Part shown: in pieces, positions 1 to 7,103 of the stretch
Position numbering within the stretch: the first letter of the stretch is position 1
Layout: each line of letters opens with the position of its first letter
Source of the DNA: JBCDCU01 sp039180865
GTDB lineage: Bacteria; Pseudomonadota; Alphaproteobacteria; Rhizobiales; JACESI01
Reading direction: 5' to 3'
Assembly (NCBI GenBank): GCA_039180865.1
Contig: JBCDCZ010000054.1
Span: forward strand, 1-19,636
Length of the DNA: 19,636 nucleotides
Position numbers and translations under genes: made by a program
Notes under the pieces: generated by a model
Database searches by the model: none
What the model saw: the letters and a program-made list of their open reading frames with translations, nothing else
What the model was told of the DNA's origin: nothing

Positions 1-72
1 AGCTGCTTGCTGGCCGTTTGGTGTTCCGGCGTCCGCACCCGCAGTCTCGGGTGACGTGGCGTTATCAGACAT
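1..72 (-). CDS. secB: SecB export chaperone, N-terminal fragment
   Basis: Only the first 24 codons are present; the gene runs off the left edge of the window. The minus-strand reading starts with ATG at 72 and gives a polar Ser/Ala/Gly/Pro-rich tail beginning MSDNATSPETAG. That is the style of N-terminal extension found on alphaproteobacterial SecB proteins. SecB is a cytosolic tetrameric chaperone that keeps exported precursors unfolded and passes them to SecA. The identification rests mostly on position: secB next to fxsA, diverging from a Tim44-domain gene, is a common alphaproteobacterial arrangement. The core domain is not visible, so this is a context call. Confidence 0.6.
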   Translation of the reverse strand, partial: MSDNATSPETAGADAGTPNGQQAA

Positions 73-245
73 TGTTGGGAGTCCCCGGTTTAAGAAATAC
101 GCGCGTGCCTACCACGCGATTTAGGCCCATTCAAGAAAGGACGCTGCGCAGATCCTTTGTCATCCCGGCCTATCCCGGGTTTGTTGCGCCATAGTTGCGC
201 TTTCGTGACATGAGTTTTCCAAGGGGCTGGCGTGGAGGATCAGGT

Positions 246-785
246 TTAACGGGGCTCATCCGGTAACTTGTTCCAGGGAGAGTCCTTTTGCGGCCCCTGT
301 TGCCCTTGATGCGTTGCGTTGTCCGTTTCCCCATAGTCGTCCGCGTCAAGATCGATTGTCGGCCCACCCGCCTTGCCACGTGCCCCCGAGGGGCGCATAT
401 CCGGTCCGAGACCGGCGCCTGCGACATTAACAACAACCTTGTCCTTGACCGAACGCCAGATCAAATCTCGGATTTGCGGAACAAACAGGAGAAAGCCAAA
501 AGTGTCGGTGACAAAACCGGGAGTGAGAAGGAGTACACCGGCAACCAGAAGCATGACCCCATGGACCAATTCACGCCCTGGCAGCTCATTTCTTTCCACT
601 TTCGTGCGAATTCGCGTGATCAGGTCAAAACCCTGCAGTCTCAACATAATCGTGCCGATAATGGCGGTTATCAGAATAGCGCCGAGTGTTGGAAAAACAC
701 CGATGTACCCGCCCAGAGTAATAAAGACCGCGATTTCAAGGACCGGCACAACCAGTAACAAGAATGGGATCAGGGCAAGCTTCAT
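246..785 (-). CDS. fxsA: FxsA family cytoplasmic membrane protein
   Basis: A 179-residue protein with the FxsA-family layout. Hydrophobic segments lie at about residues 5-22, 26-48 and 75-100, with a charged stretch between the second and third (LQGFDLITRIRTKVERNELP). The third segment has the typical pattern LLVAGVLLLTPGFVTDTFGFLL. The tail from about residue 125 is polar and probably cytoplasmic. In E. coli, FxsA (suppressor of F exclusion of phage T7) is an inner-membrane protein whose exact role is unclear. Start ATG is at 785 with only a weak GGAA ahead of it. It lies upstream of secB on the same strand, separated by 173 bases in which I see no clear gene or strong terminator. Confidence 0.9.
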   Translation of the reverse strand: MKLALIPFLLLVVPVLEIAVFITLGGYIGVFPTLGAILITAIIGTIMLRLQGFDLITRIRTKVERNELPGRELVHGVMLLVAGVLLLTPGFVTDTFGFLLFVPQIRDLIWRSVKDKVVVNVAGAGLGPDMRPSGARGKAGGPTIDLDADDYGETDNATHQGQQGPQKDSPWNKLPDEPR

Positions 786-858
786 TTCGTGTTTCCAGAT
801 GTGCTATGGCATATTAACCGAAACGGTCGAACGAAAACGGTTTGCGTGACGAATGACG

Positions 859-888
859 TTGAAAGCGTGAAACATCTCCTCATATAAT
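859..888 (+). promoter_or_regulatory. Sigma70-type promoter for the Tim44/mltA/Smr operon
   Basis: A TTGAAA box at 859-864 and a perfect TATAAT at 883-888 are separated by 18 bases and point toward the Tim44-domain gene. This is the best promoter-like match I saw in the 285-base gap between fxsA and the Tim44 gene (786-1070). Transcription would start near 895 and leave a leader of about 175 bases before the ATG at 1071. I see no recognisable riboswitch or convincing small ORF in that leader. Function is inferred from the match to the consensus only. Confidence 0.6.
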
Positions 889-1070
889 CATAAGTGCAGG
901 CGAATGTTATCCCGCAGCCGGAAATTGCTTCTGGAAGACGGTTCAGCGCCAAGGCGTGCACTGGTATCTTTGCGGATGATGTGCCATACCTAGCGGTTAC
1001 GTAATAGATCTGGATGACCACGGTCAGACAACCTGAATTTCAATCAAGCGCGAAACAAGAGCAAACTGTC

Positions 1071-1799
1071 ATGCAATTGGACATTTACACCCTCATCTTC
1101 ATCGCAATCACCGTTGTGGTTGTGCTGCAGTTGCGCAGTGTTCTCGGAAAGCGCACTGGAAATGAGCGTCCGCCCTTCGACCCATATTCCTCGAAAGAGG
1201 AAAGCAAAGTCGAGAAGACGGACACGGCTGATAATGTGGTTACCATGCCACGCAGGCCAGGCGCCCCGGAACCGGTCATCAATCACCAATTGGACGAGGG
1301 TGACACTATAACAGCCGTTATTGACAAGCTTGCCCAAAGTGGTACGGCGCTCAACGCCGGACTGAAAGCAATCGCTGAAGTCGATCACTACTTTAACCCG
1401 GACGAATTCGTAAAAGGCGCGAATGGTGCTTATGAGTTGATTGTTACGGCTTTTGCGGCCGGCGATCGCAAAACTCTTCGCAATCTTTTGTCCTCCGATG
1501 TTTTCGACGGTTTCGATGCGGCGATTGACGAGCGCGAAAAGCGCAAAGAGACGATTGATTTTTCATTCGTTGGTATCAATCGATCTGTCATCTCCGCGGC
1601 AGAACTCGTTGGGTCTGCCGCGCGTGTTCGCGTTGACTTTCGCAGTGAGATTATTTCGGCAACAATGGATGAAGAAGGCCGCGTAATCGAAGGCGATCCA
1701 AACGCTGTAGACGAAGTGACCGACATCTGGACCTTCGAGCGTGACACGAATTCCGGTGATCCGAACTGGAAGCTGATCGCGACTGAAACACCGGAATAG
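1071..1799 (+). CDS. Tim44/TimA-like domain membrane-anchored protein
   Basis: A 242-residue protein with a single N-terminal membrane segment (residues about 4-20, IYTLIFIAITVVVVLQ), followed by LRSVLGKRTGNERPP. That motif is very typical of alphaproteobacterial Tim44-domain proteins. A polar linker follows to about residue 90, then an alpha/beta Tim44-like domain to the C terminus, including FNPDEFVKGANGAYELIVTAF and a closing Trp/Phe-rich strand (IWTFERD). In mitochondria Tim44 tethers Hsp70 to the import channel; the bacterial role is less certain and is thought to be membrane-associated. An upstream ATG at 1014 is in frame, but the family N terminus begins at the methionine at 1071, so I chose that one. 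It is probably first in an operon with mltA and the Smr gene. Confidence 0.85.
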   Translation: MQLDIYTLIFIAITVVVVLQLRSVLGKRTGNERPPFDPYSSKEESKVEKTDTADNVVTMPRRPGAPEPVINHQLDEGDTITAVIDKLAQSGTALNAGLKAIAEVDHYFNPDEFVKGANGAYELIVTAFAAGDRKTLRNLLSSDVFDGFDAAIDEREKRKETIDFSFVGINRSVISAAELVGSAARVRVDFRSEIISATMDEEGRVIEGDPNAVDEVTDIWTFERDTNSGDPNWKLIATETPE

Positions 1800-1817
1800 A
1801 TCGAGACTACCCATTTC

Positions 1818-2909
1818 ATGCTGAGCAGGCCCGTCAACTTCGATTCGTTGCCGGGCTGGTCGGATGACGATCACGCCTCCGCGATGCATGCGTTCGAGAA
1901 AAGCGCGTCCCGTATGCGGCAGATCCCTCACCGAACGCGTTCGCTCGGCCCAAGCGGCGAGTCACTCGCACGAATCGCAAACTGGGCCTATCATCTTGAC
2001 GAGGGGATCCTCGGCAGCGAAGCGCGCCTGTTCTTTGAGACCCATTTCGTCCCGCGAAAAGTGTTTTCGGACCCTGGCGATCACGCCCGAAGGGGTTTTG
2101 TCACCGGCTATTTCGAGCCGGAAGTTGAAGGATCGCGCACCCGGCAGGGGCGTTTCCAGACCCCGCTTCTGCGGCGACCTGATGATCTCGTTGAAGTCGA
2201 CCGGCTCCCTGCCGGTGTGGCGCTCCCGACGGGCTGGGACGAGACCCTGCGTTTCGCGCGGTTGGTGGAGGGTCGTGTTGAACCCTATTTCGATCGCCCT
2301 GCCATTGAGCAAGGGGCCATCGACATTGATCGGCATGCGCTCGTCTATCTTGAAGACCCGATTGACGCGTTCTTCATCCACATCCAGGGCTCTGCACGGA
2401 TACGATTGCAGGATGGCGAAGTCATACGTGTCGGCTTTGATGGCAAAAGCGGCCATCCCTATTCGGCCATCGGGCGGTTCTTGATAGAGGAAGGGGCGGT
2501 TTCCCGTGAGGAAATGTCGATGCGGGCCATTCGCACCTGGCTGACAGACAATCGGTCCCGCCAGTTCGAACTCATGTGGCGGAACCGGTCGTTTATTTTT
2601 TTCAGGATGCTTGAAGGGTTATCACCGGATGACGGTCCGGTTGGGGCTGCCGGTGTTCAACTCGTTACCGGGCGAAGCTTGGCAGTGGATAGGATGATAC
2701 ACACCTTCGGTGTACCGATATTTCTGAACGCCGACCTCGATACTCCATTTCGTCGTTTGATGGTCGCCCAGGACACGGGATCTGCCATTATTGGACCTGC
2801 GCGTGGGGATATATTCTTTGGTTCTGGAGAGGCTGCGGAAATAGCGGCTGGCGCAATCAAACACGATGCGGACTTTTTCCTTTTGTGGCCGAAAGACGAA
2901 CCGGTTTAA
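1818..2909 (+). CDS. mltA: MltA family lytic murein transglycosylase
   Basis: A 363-residue protein matching membrane-bound lytic transglycosylase A. This enzyme cuts the MurNAc-GlcNAc bond of peptidoglycan and leaves 1,6-anhydro ends. Visible family features are GYFEPEVEGSR near residue 96, the insert domain with YLEDPIDAFFIHIQGSARI, and a C-terminal 3D domain from about residue 315 (VAQDTGSAIIGPARGDIFFG). Asp319 and Asp331 sit at the two conserved aspartates of that domain; by recall, Asp331 corresponds to the catalytic Asp308 of E. coli MltA. No signal peptide or lipobox precedes the domain, and the start cannot move upstream: the in-frame codons run back only six codons to the stop of the Tim44 gene. 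No clear Shine-Dalgarno is seen, so translation may be coupled. Confidence 0.9.
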   Translation: MLSRPVNFDSLPGWSDDDHASAMHAFEKSASRMRQIPHRTRSLGPSGESLARIANWAYHLDEGILGSEARLFFETHFVPRKVFSDPGDHARRGFVTGYFEPEVEGSRTRQGRFQTPLLRRPDDLVEVDRLPAGVALPTGWDETLRFARLVEGRVEPYFDRPAIEQGAIDIDRHALVYLEDPIDAFFIHIQGSARIRLQDGEVIRVGFDGKSGHPYSAIGRFLIEEGAVSREEMSMRAIRTWLTDNRSRQFELMWRNRSFIFFRMLEGLSPDDGPVGAAGVQLVTGRSLAVDRMIHTFGVPIFLNADLDTPFRRLMVAQDTGSAIIGPARGDIFFGSGEAAEIAAGAIKHDADFFLLWPKDEPV

Positions 2910-2915
2910 CAAGCG

Positions 2916-3563
2916 ATGGCGTCGAAAAAAACAAGACACCTCACTCCGGATGAGCACAAGTTGTGGCAAAAGGTCACCGAGAATGTGAGCCCGAAACGGG
3001 CTTCCACTGGGGATTCCGCGGCATCCGGCATTAAAAAAAAATCTCAGCAGAAGCCGGTGCACCGTGATGATGCGGCCGAGCTAGAAAGACTGAGTGAAGT
3101 CAGTAGAAATACTTCATTGGCATACAAACAACTAAATAATGGAATAAAAGGTCTAAAAAATGGTAACAAAACCGCGAATGGTGCCAGTCGTGACTTGATT
3201 CCCTTTGACAAAAGACTGAAATCTAAAATCGCGCGGGGACGACAGCCGATCGATGGCACGCTCGATTTGCACGGTCTGCGCCAGCATGACGCTCATCGGG
3301 AACTTGTTCGGTTCCTTCGCGGCGCTTATGCAAATGGTTGGAATACACTTCTCGTCATCACGGGAAAAGGGCTGCGCGAAAACCGTGCCGATTGTGCGCC
3401 GCTCGTTTCCGATGAACGGGGGGTCTTGCGAAGAAAGGTGCCAATTTGGCTCTCAGAAGCATCTCTGCGTCACATTGTACTTGGTTTTGAACAAGCTGAG
3501 CGTCACCATGGCGGAAGCGGTGCCCTATATGTTAGATTACGTAAAAACAAAGCAATAACATAA
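2916..3563 (+). CDS. Smr domain protein
   Basis: A 215-residue protein with a charged, probably disordered N-terminal half and a C-terminal Smr (small MutS-related) domain from about residue 112. The signature motifs are LDLHG at 116-120, TGKG at 149-152, a GVLRRKVPIWL segment, and HGGSGALYV at 198-206. Stand-alone Smr proteins bind nucleic acid; several family members nick DNA or cleave RNA, for example in ribosome rescue. The gene begins 6 bases after the mltA stop and is surely in the same operon. The linker (residues about 65-90) is encoded by an unusually AT-rich stretch with Asn/Lys-rich codons, and the linker is the least conserved part of such proteins. The exact substrate is unknown. 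Confidence 0.88.
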   Translation: MASKKTRHLTPDEHKLWQKVTENVSPKRASTGDSAASGIKKKSQQKPVHRDDAAELERLSEVSRNTSLAYKQLNNGIKGLKNGNKTANGASRDLIPFDKRLKSKIARGRQPIDGTLDLHGLRQHDAHRELVRFLRGAYANGWNTLLVITGKGLRENRADCAPLVSDERGVLRRKVPIWLSEASLRHIVLGFEQAERHHGGSGALYVRLRKNKAIT

Positions 3564-3650
3564 TCCAATCTTATTTGGAATTTGACGTAATAAAAAACAA
3601 GGAGAGCAGTACACCGGCTTAGCCTATTTCTTCAATTTATAGGATTACAC

Positions 3651-4028
3651 ATGACACCACTTGGCGCTAAATTACGACAATTGCGTAAAGAGAAGAACAT
3701 TACTCTGAAACAAATGGCAGATGGATTGGACGTTTCGAGCGCTTATCTTTCTGCGTTGGAGCATGGGAAACGCGGCAAACCCTCTTGGCCCATGATTCAA
3801 CGCATTATCGCCTATTTCAATGTTATCTGGGATGAGGCTGAGGAATTGCAGCGTTTGGCGGAGGTTTCCGATCCACGGGCCGTCGTTGATACAGCCGGTC
3901 TCGACCCAAAAGCTACGCGGTTCGCAAACGAATTGTCGCGCAATATCGTGCGCTTGAACGTCACCACGGTGGAAGAGATGGATCGGATTATGAAATCCGA
4001 CCCAAACTTTTCTGAAACACGCGAATAG
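3651..4028 (+). CDS. XRE-family helix-turn-helix regulator
   Basis: A 125-residue protein with an N-terminal Cro/C1-type helix-turn-helix at about residues 5-60 (LGAKLRQLRKEKNITLKQMA, then VSSAYLSALEHGKRGKPSW). The C-terminal extension of about 55 residues has a helix pattern (FANELSRNIVRLNVTTVEEMDRIM). Related regulators sit between the Smr gene and gyrB in many Rhizobiales, which supports the call by context. Start ATG at 3651 has AGGA at 3641-3644, six bases ahead. The 87-base gap upstream is AT-rich and could hold its own promoter; a TTGACG at 3582-3587 is a possible -35 box without a convincing -10 partner. Target genes are not known. Confidence 0.85.
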   Translation: MTPLGAKLRQLRKEKNITLKQMADGLDVSSAYLSALEHGKRGKPSWPMIQRIIAYFNVIWDEAEELQRLAEVSDPRAVVDTAGLDPKATRFANELSRNIVRLNVTTVEEMDRIMKSDPNFSETRE

Positions 4029-4125
4029 CGTTCTTATCGGCCCTCATTACAGCGCTTGCCGTTAATTTCCATCGCAATCGCGCGAAAATTTTTCTATAGA
4101 GACGACCGGAAGACGGGCGCCTTGA

Positions 4126-4131
4126 GGGAGG
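4126..4131 (+). promoter_or_regulatory. Shine-Dalgarno that fixes a TTG start
   Basis: GGGAGG lies seven bases ahead of a TTG at 4139 that opens the HisD-like gene. The first in-frame ATG falls well inside the conserved N-terminal region of the protein, so this site supports the rarer TTG as the real start. In the 110 bases between the XRE gene and this start, TATAGA at 4095-4100 is a possible -10 box, but I find no good -35 partner. Confidence 0.7.
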
Positions 4132-4138
4132 TTAGCGC

Positions 4139-5464
4139 TTGATACGCTATTTGAAGACAAGCAAACCGGTTGCTGAGCGTTCCGTGGAGGATCGCAAAGT
4201 CCGCGATGTGGTCGAAGCGACATTGCGCGATATCGACGACAATGGTGACAAAGCCGTCCGCGCGCTCTCCGAGAAATTCGATAAGTTCAGTCCCGCAACG
4301 TTCAAGCTGACTGCGTCCGAGATCGAGGCGCAAATGAACAGGGTGTCGACCCGGGACATGGAAGACATCCGTTTTGCGCAGGAACAGGTCCGGCGCTTCG
4401 CTGACGAGCAGCGCAAGAGCATGCTTGATATTGAGGTCGAAACACGCCCTGGCGTGATCCTCGGCCACAAGCATATCCCGGTACAATCCGTGGGCTGTTA
4501 TGTTCCCGGCGGCAAATTTCCAATCGTCGCGACCGTGCACATGTCGGTGCTGACTGCGTCGGTTGCTGGCGTACCGCGCATTATCGCCGCAAGTCCTCCG
4601 CAAAACGGCGAACCGCATGCCGCGATTGTCGCGTCCATGCACCTTGCAGGTGCCCATGAAATCTATGTCCTTGGCGGAATCCAGGCAATTGGTGCCATGG
4701 CGCTCGGAACTGAAACGATTGATCCTGTTCATATGATCGTCGGTCCGGGCAATGCTTTTGTCGCCGAGGCCAAACGCCAACTCTTCGGCAAGGTGGGGAT
4801 TGATCTTCTCGCAGGCCCGACGGAAACGCTCGTCATCGCAGATCAAACAGTGGATGCGGAGCTTTGCGCAACGGATCTCTTGGGTCAGGCCGAACACGGC
4901 TACGATTCACCAGCAGTTTTTCTGACAAATACCGAGACGCTCGCCCGTAACACGATGGCAGAGGTCGACAGGTTGTTGGCAATTCTGCCGACTGCCGAGA
5001 CAGCGGCAGCCTCGTGGCGGGACTATGGAGAAGTGATCGTCTGCGATACCTATGACGAGATGTTGCAGATGGCCGATGAGATTGCCTCAGAACATGTGCA
5101 GGTGATGACGGATCGCGACGATTGGTTCCTCGAAAACATGACCGCCTATGGGGCGCTTTTCTTAGGGGCACGCACGAATGTGGCCAATGGCGACAAGGTA
5201 ATCGGGACCAACCATACGCTCCCCACACGCAAGGCTGGCCGGTATACCGGCGGTCTTTGGGTCGGTAAGTTTCTGAAAACCCACTCTTACCAGAAGATCC
5301 TGACCGATGAGGCGGCAGCCGAGATGGGTGAATATTGCTCCAGACTATGCATGCTGGAAGGCTTTGTTGGCCATGCTGAACAGGCGAATGTCCGGGTCCG
5401 CCGGTATGGCGGTCGCAACATACCTTACGGCGAGGCCGCCAGTTCCAGGACAAAATTCGGATGA
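4139..5464 (+). CDS. Histidinol-dehydrogenase-family enzyme, possibly sulfopropanediol dehydrogenase type
   Basis: A 441-residue member of the HisD family of zinc- and NAD-dependent enzymes that oxidise an alcohol to an acid in two steps. Conserved residues are present: the predicted zinc ligands Gln250, His253, Asp352 and His412, and the catalytic Glu318-His319 pair (ASEHVQV). The substrate loop reads GTNHTLPTRKAGRYTGG followed by LWVGKFLKTHSYQ. This differs from biosynthetic HisD and resembles the HpsN-like group, which oxidises 2,3-dihydroxypropane-1-sulfonate to sulfolactate. The assignment to that group is from memory of the motif. No histidine-biosynthesis gene is nearby, and an SDR dehydrogenase overlaps its stop, as expected for a catabolic polyol or sulfonate pair. 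Family call is firm; substrate is an inference. Confidence 0.8.
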   Translation: MIRYLKTSKPVAERSVEDRKVRDVVEATLRDIDDNGDKAVRALSEKFDKFSPATFKLTASEIEAQMNRVSTRDMEDIRFAQEQVRRFADEQRKSMLDIEVETRPGVILGHKHIPVQSVGCYVPGGKFPIVATVHMSVLTASVAGVPRIIAASPPQNGEPHAAIVASMHLAGAHEIYVLGGIQAIGAMALGTETIDPVHMIVGPGNAFVAEAKRQLFGKVGIDLLAGPTETLVIADQTVDAELCATDLLGQAEHGYDSPAVFLTNTETLARNTMAEVDRLLAILPTAETAAASWRDYGEVIVCDTYDEMLQMADEIASEHVQVMTDRDDWFLENMTAYGALFLGARTNVANGDKVIGTNHTLPTRKAGRYTGGLWVGKFLKTHSYQKILTDEAAAEMGEYCSRLCMLEGFVGHAEQANVRVRRYGGRNIPYGEAASSRTKFG

Positions 5465-6228
5465 TCGAGTTACCGAGCACGCCTTCATTCCGTCTTGATG
5501 GGAAACGTGCGCTTGTGACCGGTGGCTCGCGTGGCATTGGTCTTGGCGGTGCGGCAGCCCTTGCGGAAGCCGGTGCCCATGTCGTGATAGCCGCAAGAAC
5601 AGGGAGCGATGCCGAAGAAGCGGCCGCTGCAATTCGTGCCGCAGGTCACTCCGCTGAAGGCGTGGCGCTTGATGTGACGGACCTTTCCGCTGTCGCTGGC
5701 ATTGTTGCGGATGGAGCGCCATTCCAGATCCTGTTTAACAATGCGGGCACCAACAAACCGATGCCATTTGTCGATGTCACGCCGGAGATCTTTGACGAAA
5801 TCACCAACCTCAATACACGGGCTGCTTTTTTCGTTGCTCAAGCCGTTGCAAAGCGTTTGATTGCTGAAGGGCTGCCAGGTTCGATCATTCACACATCAAG
5901 CCAGATGGGGCATGTCGGCGGTATTGATCGCGCAGTCTATTGCCAGACGAAGTTCGGTATAGAAGGTCTCGCCAAGGCGATGGCGCTTGAACTCGCGCCG
6001 CACAAGGTCCGGGTAAACTCCATTGCGCCGACCTTCATCCGGACCCCGATGACGCAGCCGACGTTTGACAATCCGGAGCGGCTGAAGTGGATCATGGATA
6101 AAATCAAGCTGGGACGAGCCGGCGAGATTGAGGACATCATGGGCGCCGTGGTTTACCTGGCAAGCGACGCATCCGCATTGGTTACGGGAACAAGCCTCGT
6201 AATCGACGGCGGCTGGACCGCAGACTGA
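5461..6228 (+). CDS. Short-chain dehydrogenase/reductase (SDR)
   Basis: A 255-residue classical SDR. The cofactor motif TGGSRGIG is at residues 20-27, NNAG at 93-96, and the catalytic set is Asn118, Ser146 or Ser147, Tyr160 and Lys164 (YCQTK). The C terminus has the usual LVIDGGW. Arg46 after the second strand (VVIAAR) hints at use of NADP or both cofactors. The start overlaps the stop of the HisD-like gene in an ATGA, so the two are translationally coupled and probably act in the same route. A fitting guess is interconversion of the stereoisomers, or oxidation of a secondary alcohol, for the HisD-like enzyme, as HpsO/HpsP do for dihydroxypropanesulfonate. Substrate unproven. Confidence 0.88.
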   Translation: MIELPSTPSFRLDGKRALVTGGSRGIGLGGAAALAEAGAHVVIAARTGSDAEEAAAAIRAAGHSAEGVALDVTDLSAVAGIVADGAPFQILFNNAGTNKPMPFVDVTPEIFDEITNLNTRAAFFVAQAVAKRLIAEGLPGSIIHTSSQMGHVGGIDRAVYCQTKFGIEGLAKAMALELAPHKVRVNSIAPTFIRTPMTQPTFDNPERLKWIMDKIKLGRAGEIEDIMGAVVYLASDASALVTGTSLVIDGGWTAD

Positions 6229-6252
6229 AGACGATAGCGAAGGACATGAAAA

Positions 6253-6882
6253 ATGATCGATCTCTACACGTGGACGACGCCGAACGGACGCAAAGTCTCA
6301 ATTCTCCTTGAGGAACTTGGTGTCGAATACACGGCGCATGCGGTTGATATCGGTGCGGATGAACAATTTGCACCCGGCTTCCTGAAAATCAGTCCGAATA
6401 ACAAGATCCCGGCAATCGTCGATCGTGAGACCGGTATTTCGGTCATGGAGACCGGCGCTATCATGCTTTATCTCGCTGATAAATATAAGAAATTCATGCC
6501 GGTTGGTGAGGCTGAGCGTTGGCAGGCAATCGAATGGTTGATGTGGCAAATGGCGGGCTTTGGACCAATGCTCGGTCAAGGCCACCATTTCCTGCACTTC
6601 AATCCGGGAAAAGCCCCTTATGCCGAAGAACGCTTCGGTAAGGAAGCAAACCGGCTCTACGGCGTCCTGAACAAGCGGCTCGCCGAGCGGGATTACATTG
6701 TTGGAGACTATTCCGTCGTCGATATGGCGTGCTGGCCCTGGGCGTCGCGGTATGAATGGCACGGCGTTGATATCGCGGCCTATCCGAATGTGGCCGAGTG
6801 GTATAACCGGATCCGCGAACGACCCGCTGTGCAGCGGGGTTATCAGGTGCCGAAGAATATGGGTGAAATCCCCAAAGCCTGA
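6253..6882 (+). CDS. Glutathione S-transferase family protein, Nu-class (YfcG/YghU) like
   Basis: A 209-residue two-domain glutathione transferase. The N-terminal thioredoxin-like domain starts MIDLYTWTTPNGRKVSILLE and has NNKIPAIVD and the glutathione-binding Glu-Thr pair in VMETGAIMLYL. Thr9 and Asn11 occupy the positions used by E. coli YfcG for glutathione or disulfide binding, and a catalytic Ser/Tyr/Cys near the N terminus is not obvious. The helical C-terminal domain runs from about residue 88 and includes DYSVVDMACWPW. It is not a zeta-class enzyme (the SSCSWR-type motif is absent), so I do not call it maleylacetoacetate isomerase despite the homogentisate genes next door. AAGGA at 6240-6244 precedes the ATG. 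Its stop lies five bases from that of the convergent gene. Confidence 0.85.
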   Translation: MIDLYTWTTPNGRKVSILLEELGVEYTAHAVDIGADEQFAPGFLKISPNNKIPAIVDRETGISVMETGAIMLYLADKYKKFMPVGEAERWQAIEWLMWQMAGFGPMLGQGHHFLHFNPGKAPYAEERFGKEANRLYGVLNKRLAERDYIVGDYSVVDMACWPWASRYEWHGVDIAAYPNVAEWYNRIRERPAVQRGYQVPKNMGEIPKA

Positions 6883-6887
6883 TGGTG

Positions 6888-7103
6888 TCAATCTGAATAC
6901 TGGCGTGCCGACCGCAGAATGTCTTCCAGCATGTCGACATCGCCGATCGCATTGGCGAGCATCAGGACGAGACGTGTATTGAGCTTTTGGCTTTCATCGT
7001 CGCTTAGTCCCTCATGGGCCGCAATCAGCGCGCTGTAGAATCTGTCGCGATGGTCTAGAAGGCGATCCTCACCGATGCTGAACGTCTCAAGCGCGTTTGT
7101 CAT
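6888..7103 (-). CDS. Small DUF2783-like protein, candidate MhaB coupling protein
   Basis: A 71-residue acidic helical protein with the pattern HEGLSDDESQKLNTRLVLMLANAIGD, which I recognise as DUF2783-like. Such proteins are found next to FAD aromatic hydroxylases. Its ATG overlaps the stop of the hydroxylase gene by four bases, so the two are coupled. In Pseudomonas putida U, 3-hydroxyphenylacetate 6-hydroxylase consists of a flavoprotein MhaA and a very small coupling protein MhaB, and the products feed the homogentisate route. This gene matches MhaB in size, position and pathway context. I have not aligned it to MhaB, so the functional link is an inference. Confidence 0.75.
   Translation of the reverse strand: MTNALETFSIGEDRLLDHRDRFYSALIAAHEGLSDDESQKLNTRLVLMLANAIGDVDMLEDILRSARQYSD

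Noticed and set aside
164..179. CCCGG/CCGGG hairpin between fxsA and secB, as a terminator
   Set aside because: The stem is only five pairs and no T-run follows on the minus strand, the strand of both genes.
782..1021. 79-residue minus-strand reading frame in the fxsA/Tim44 gap
   Set aside because: No ribosome binding site, no family pattern, and it runs antisense through the promoter and leader; likely chance.
4139..5464. Histidine biosynthesis HisD
   Set aside because: The substrate loop differs from that of biosynthetic HisD, and there are no his genes nearby; a catabolic paralogue fits better.
6253..6882. Maleylacetoacetate isomerase (zeta-class) for the homogentisate route
   Set aside because: The N-terminal motif is TPNG as in Nu-class enzymes, not the Ser-Ser-Cys motif of the zeta class, and the gene is on the other strand with the HisD-like operon.
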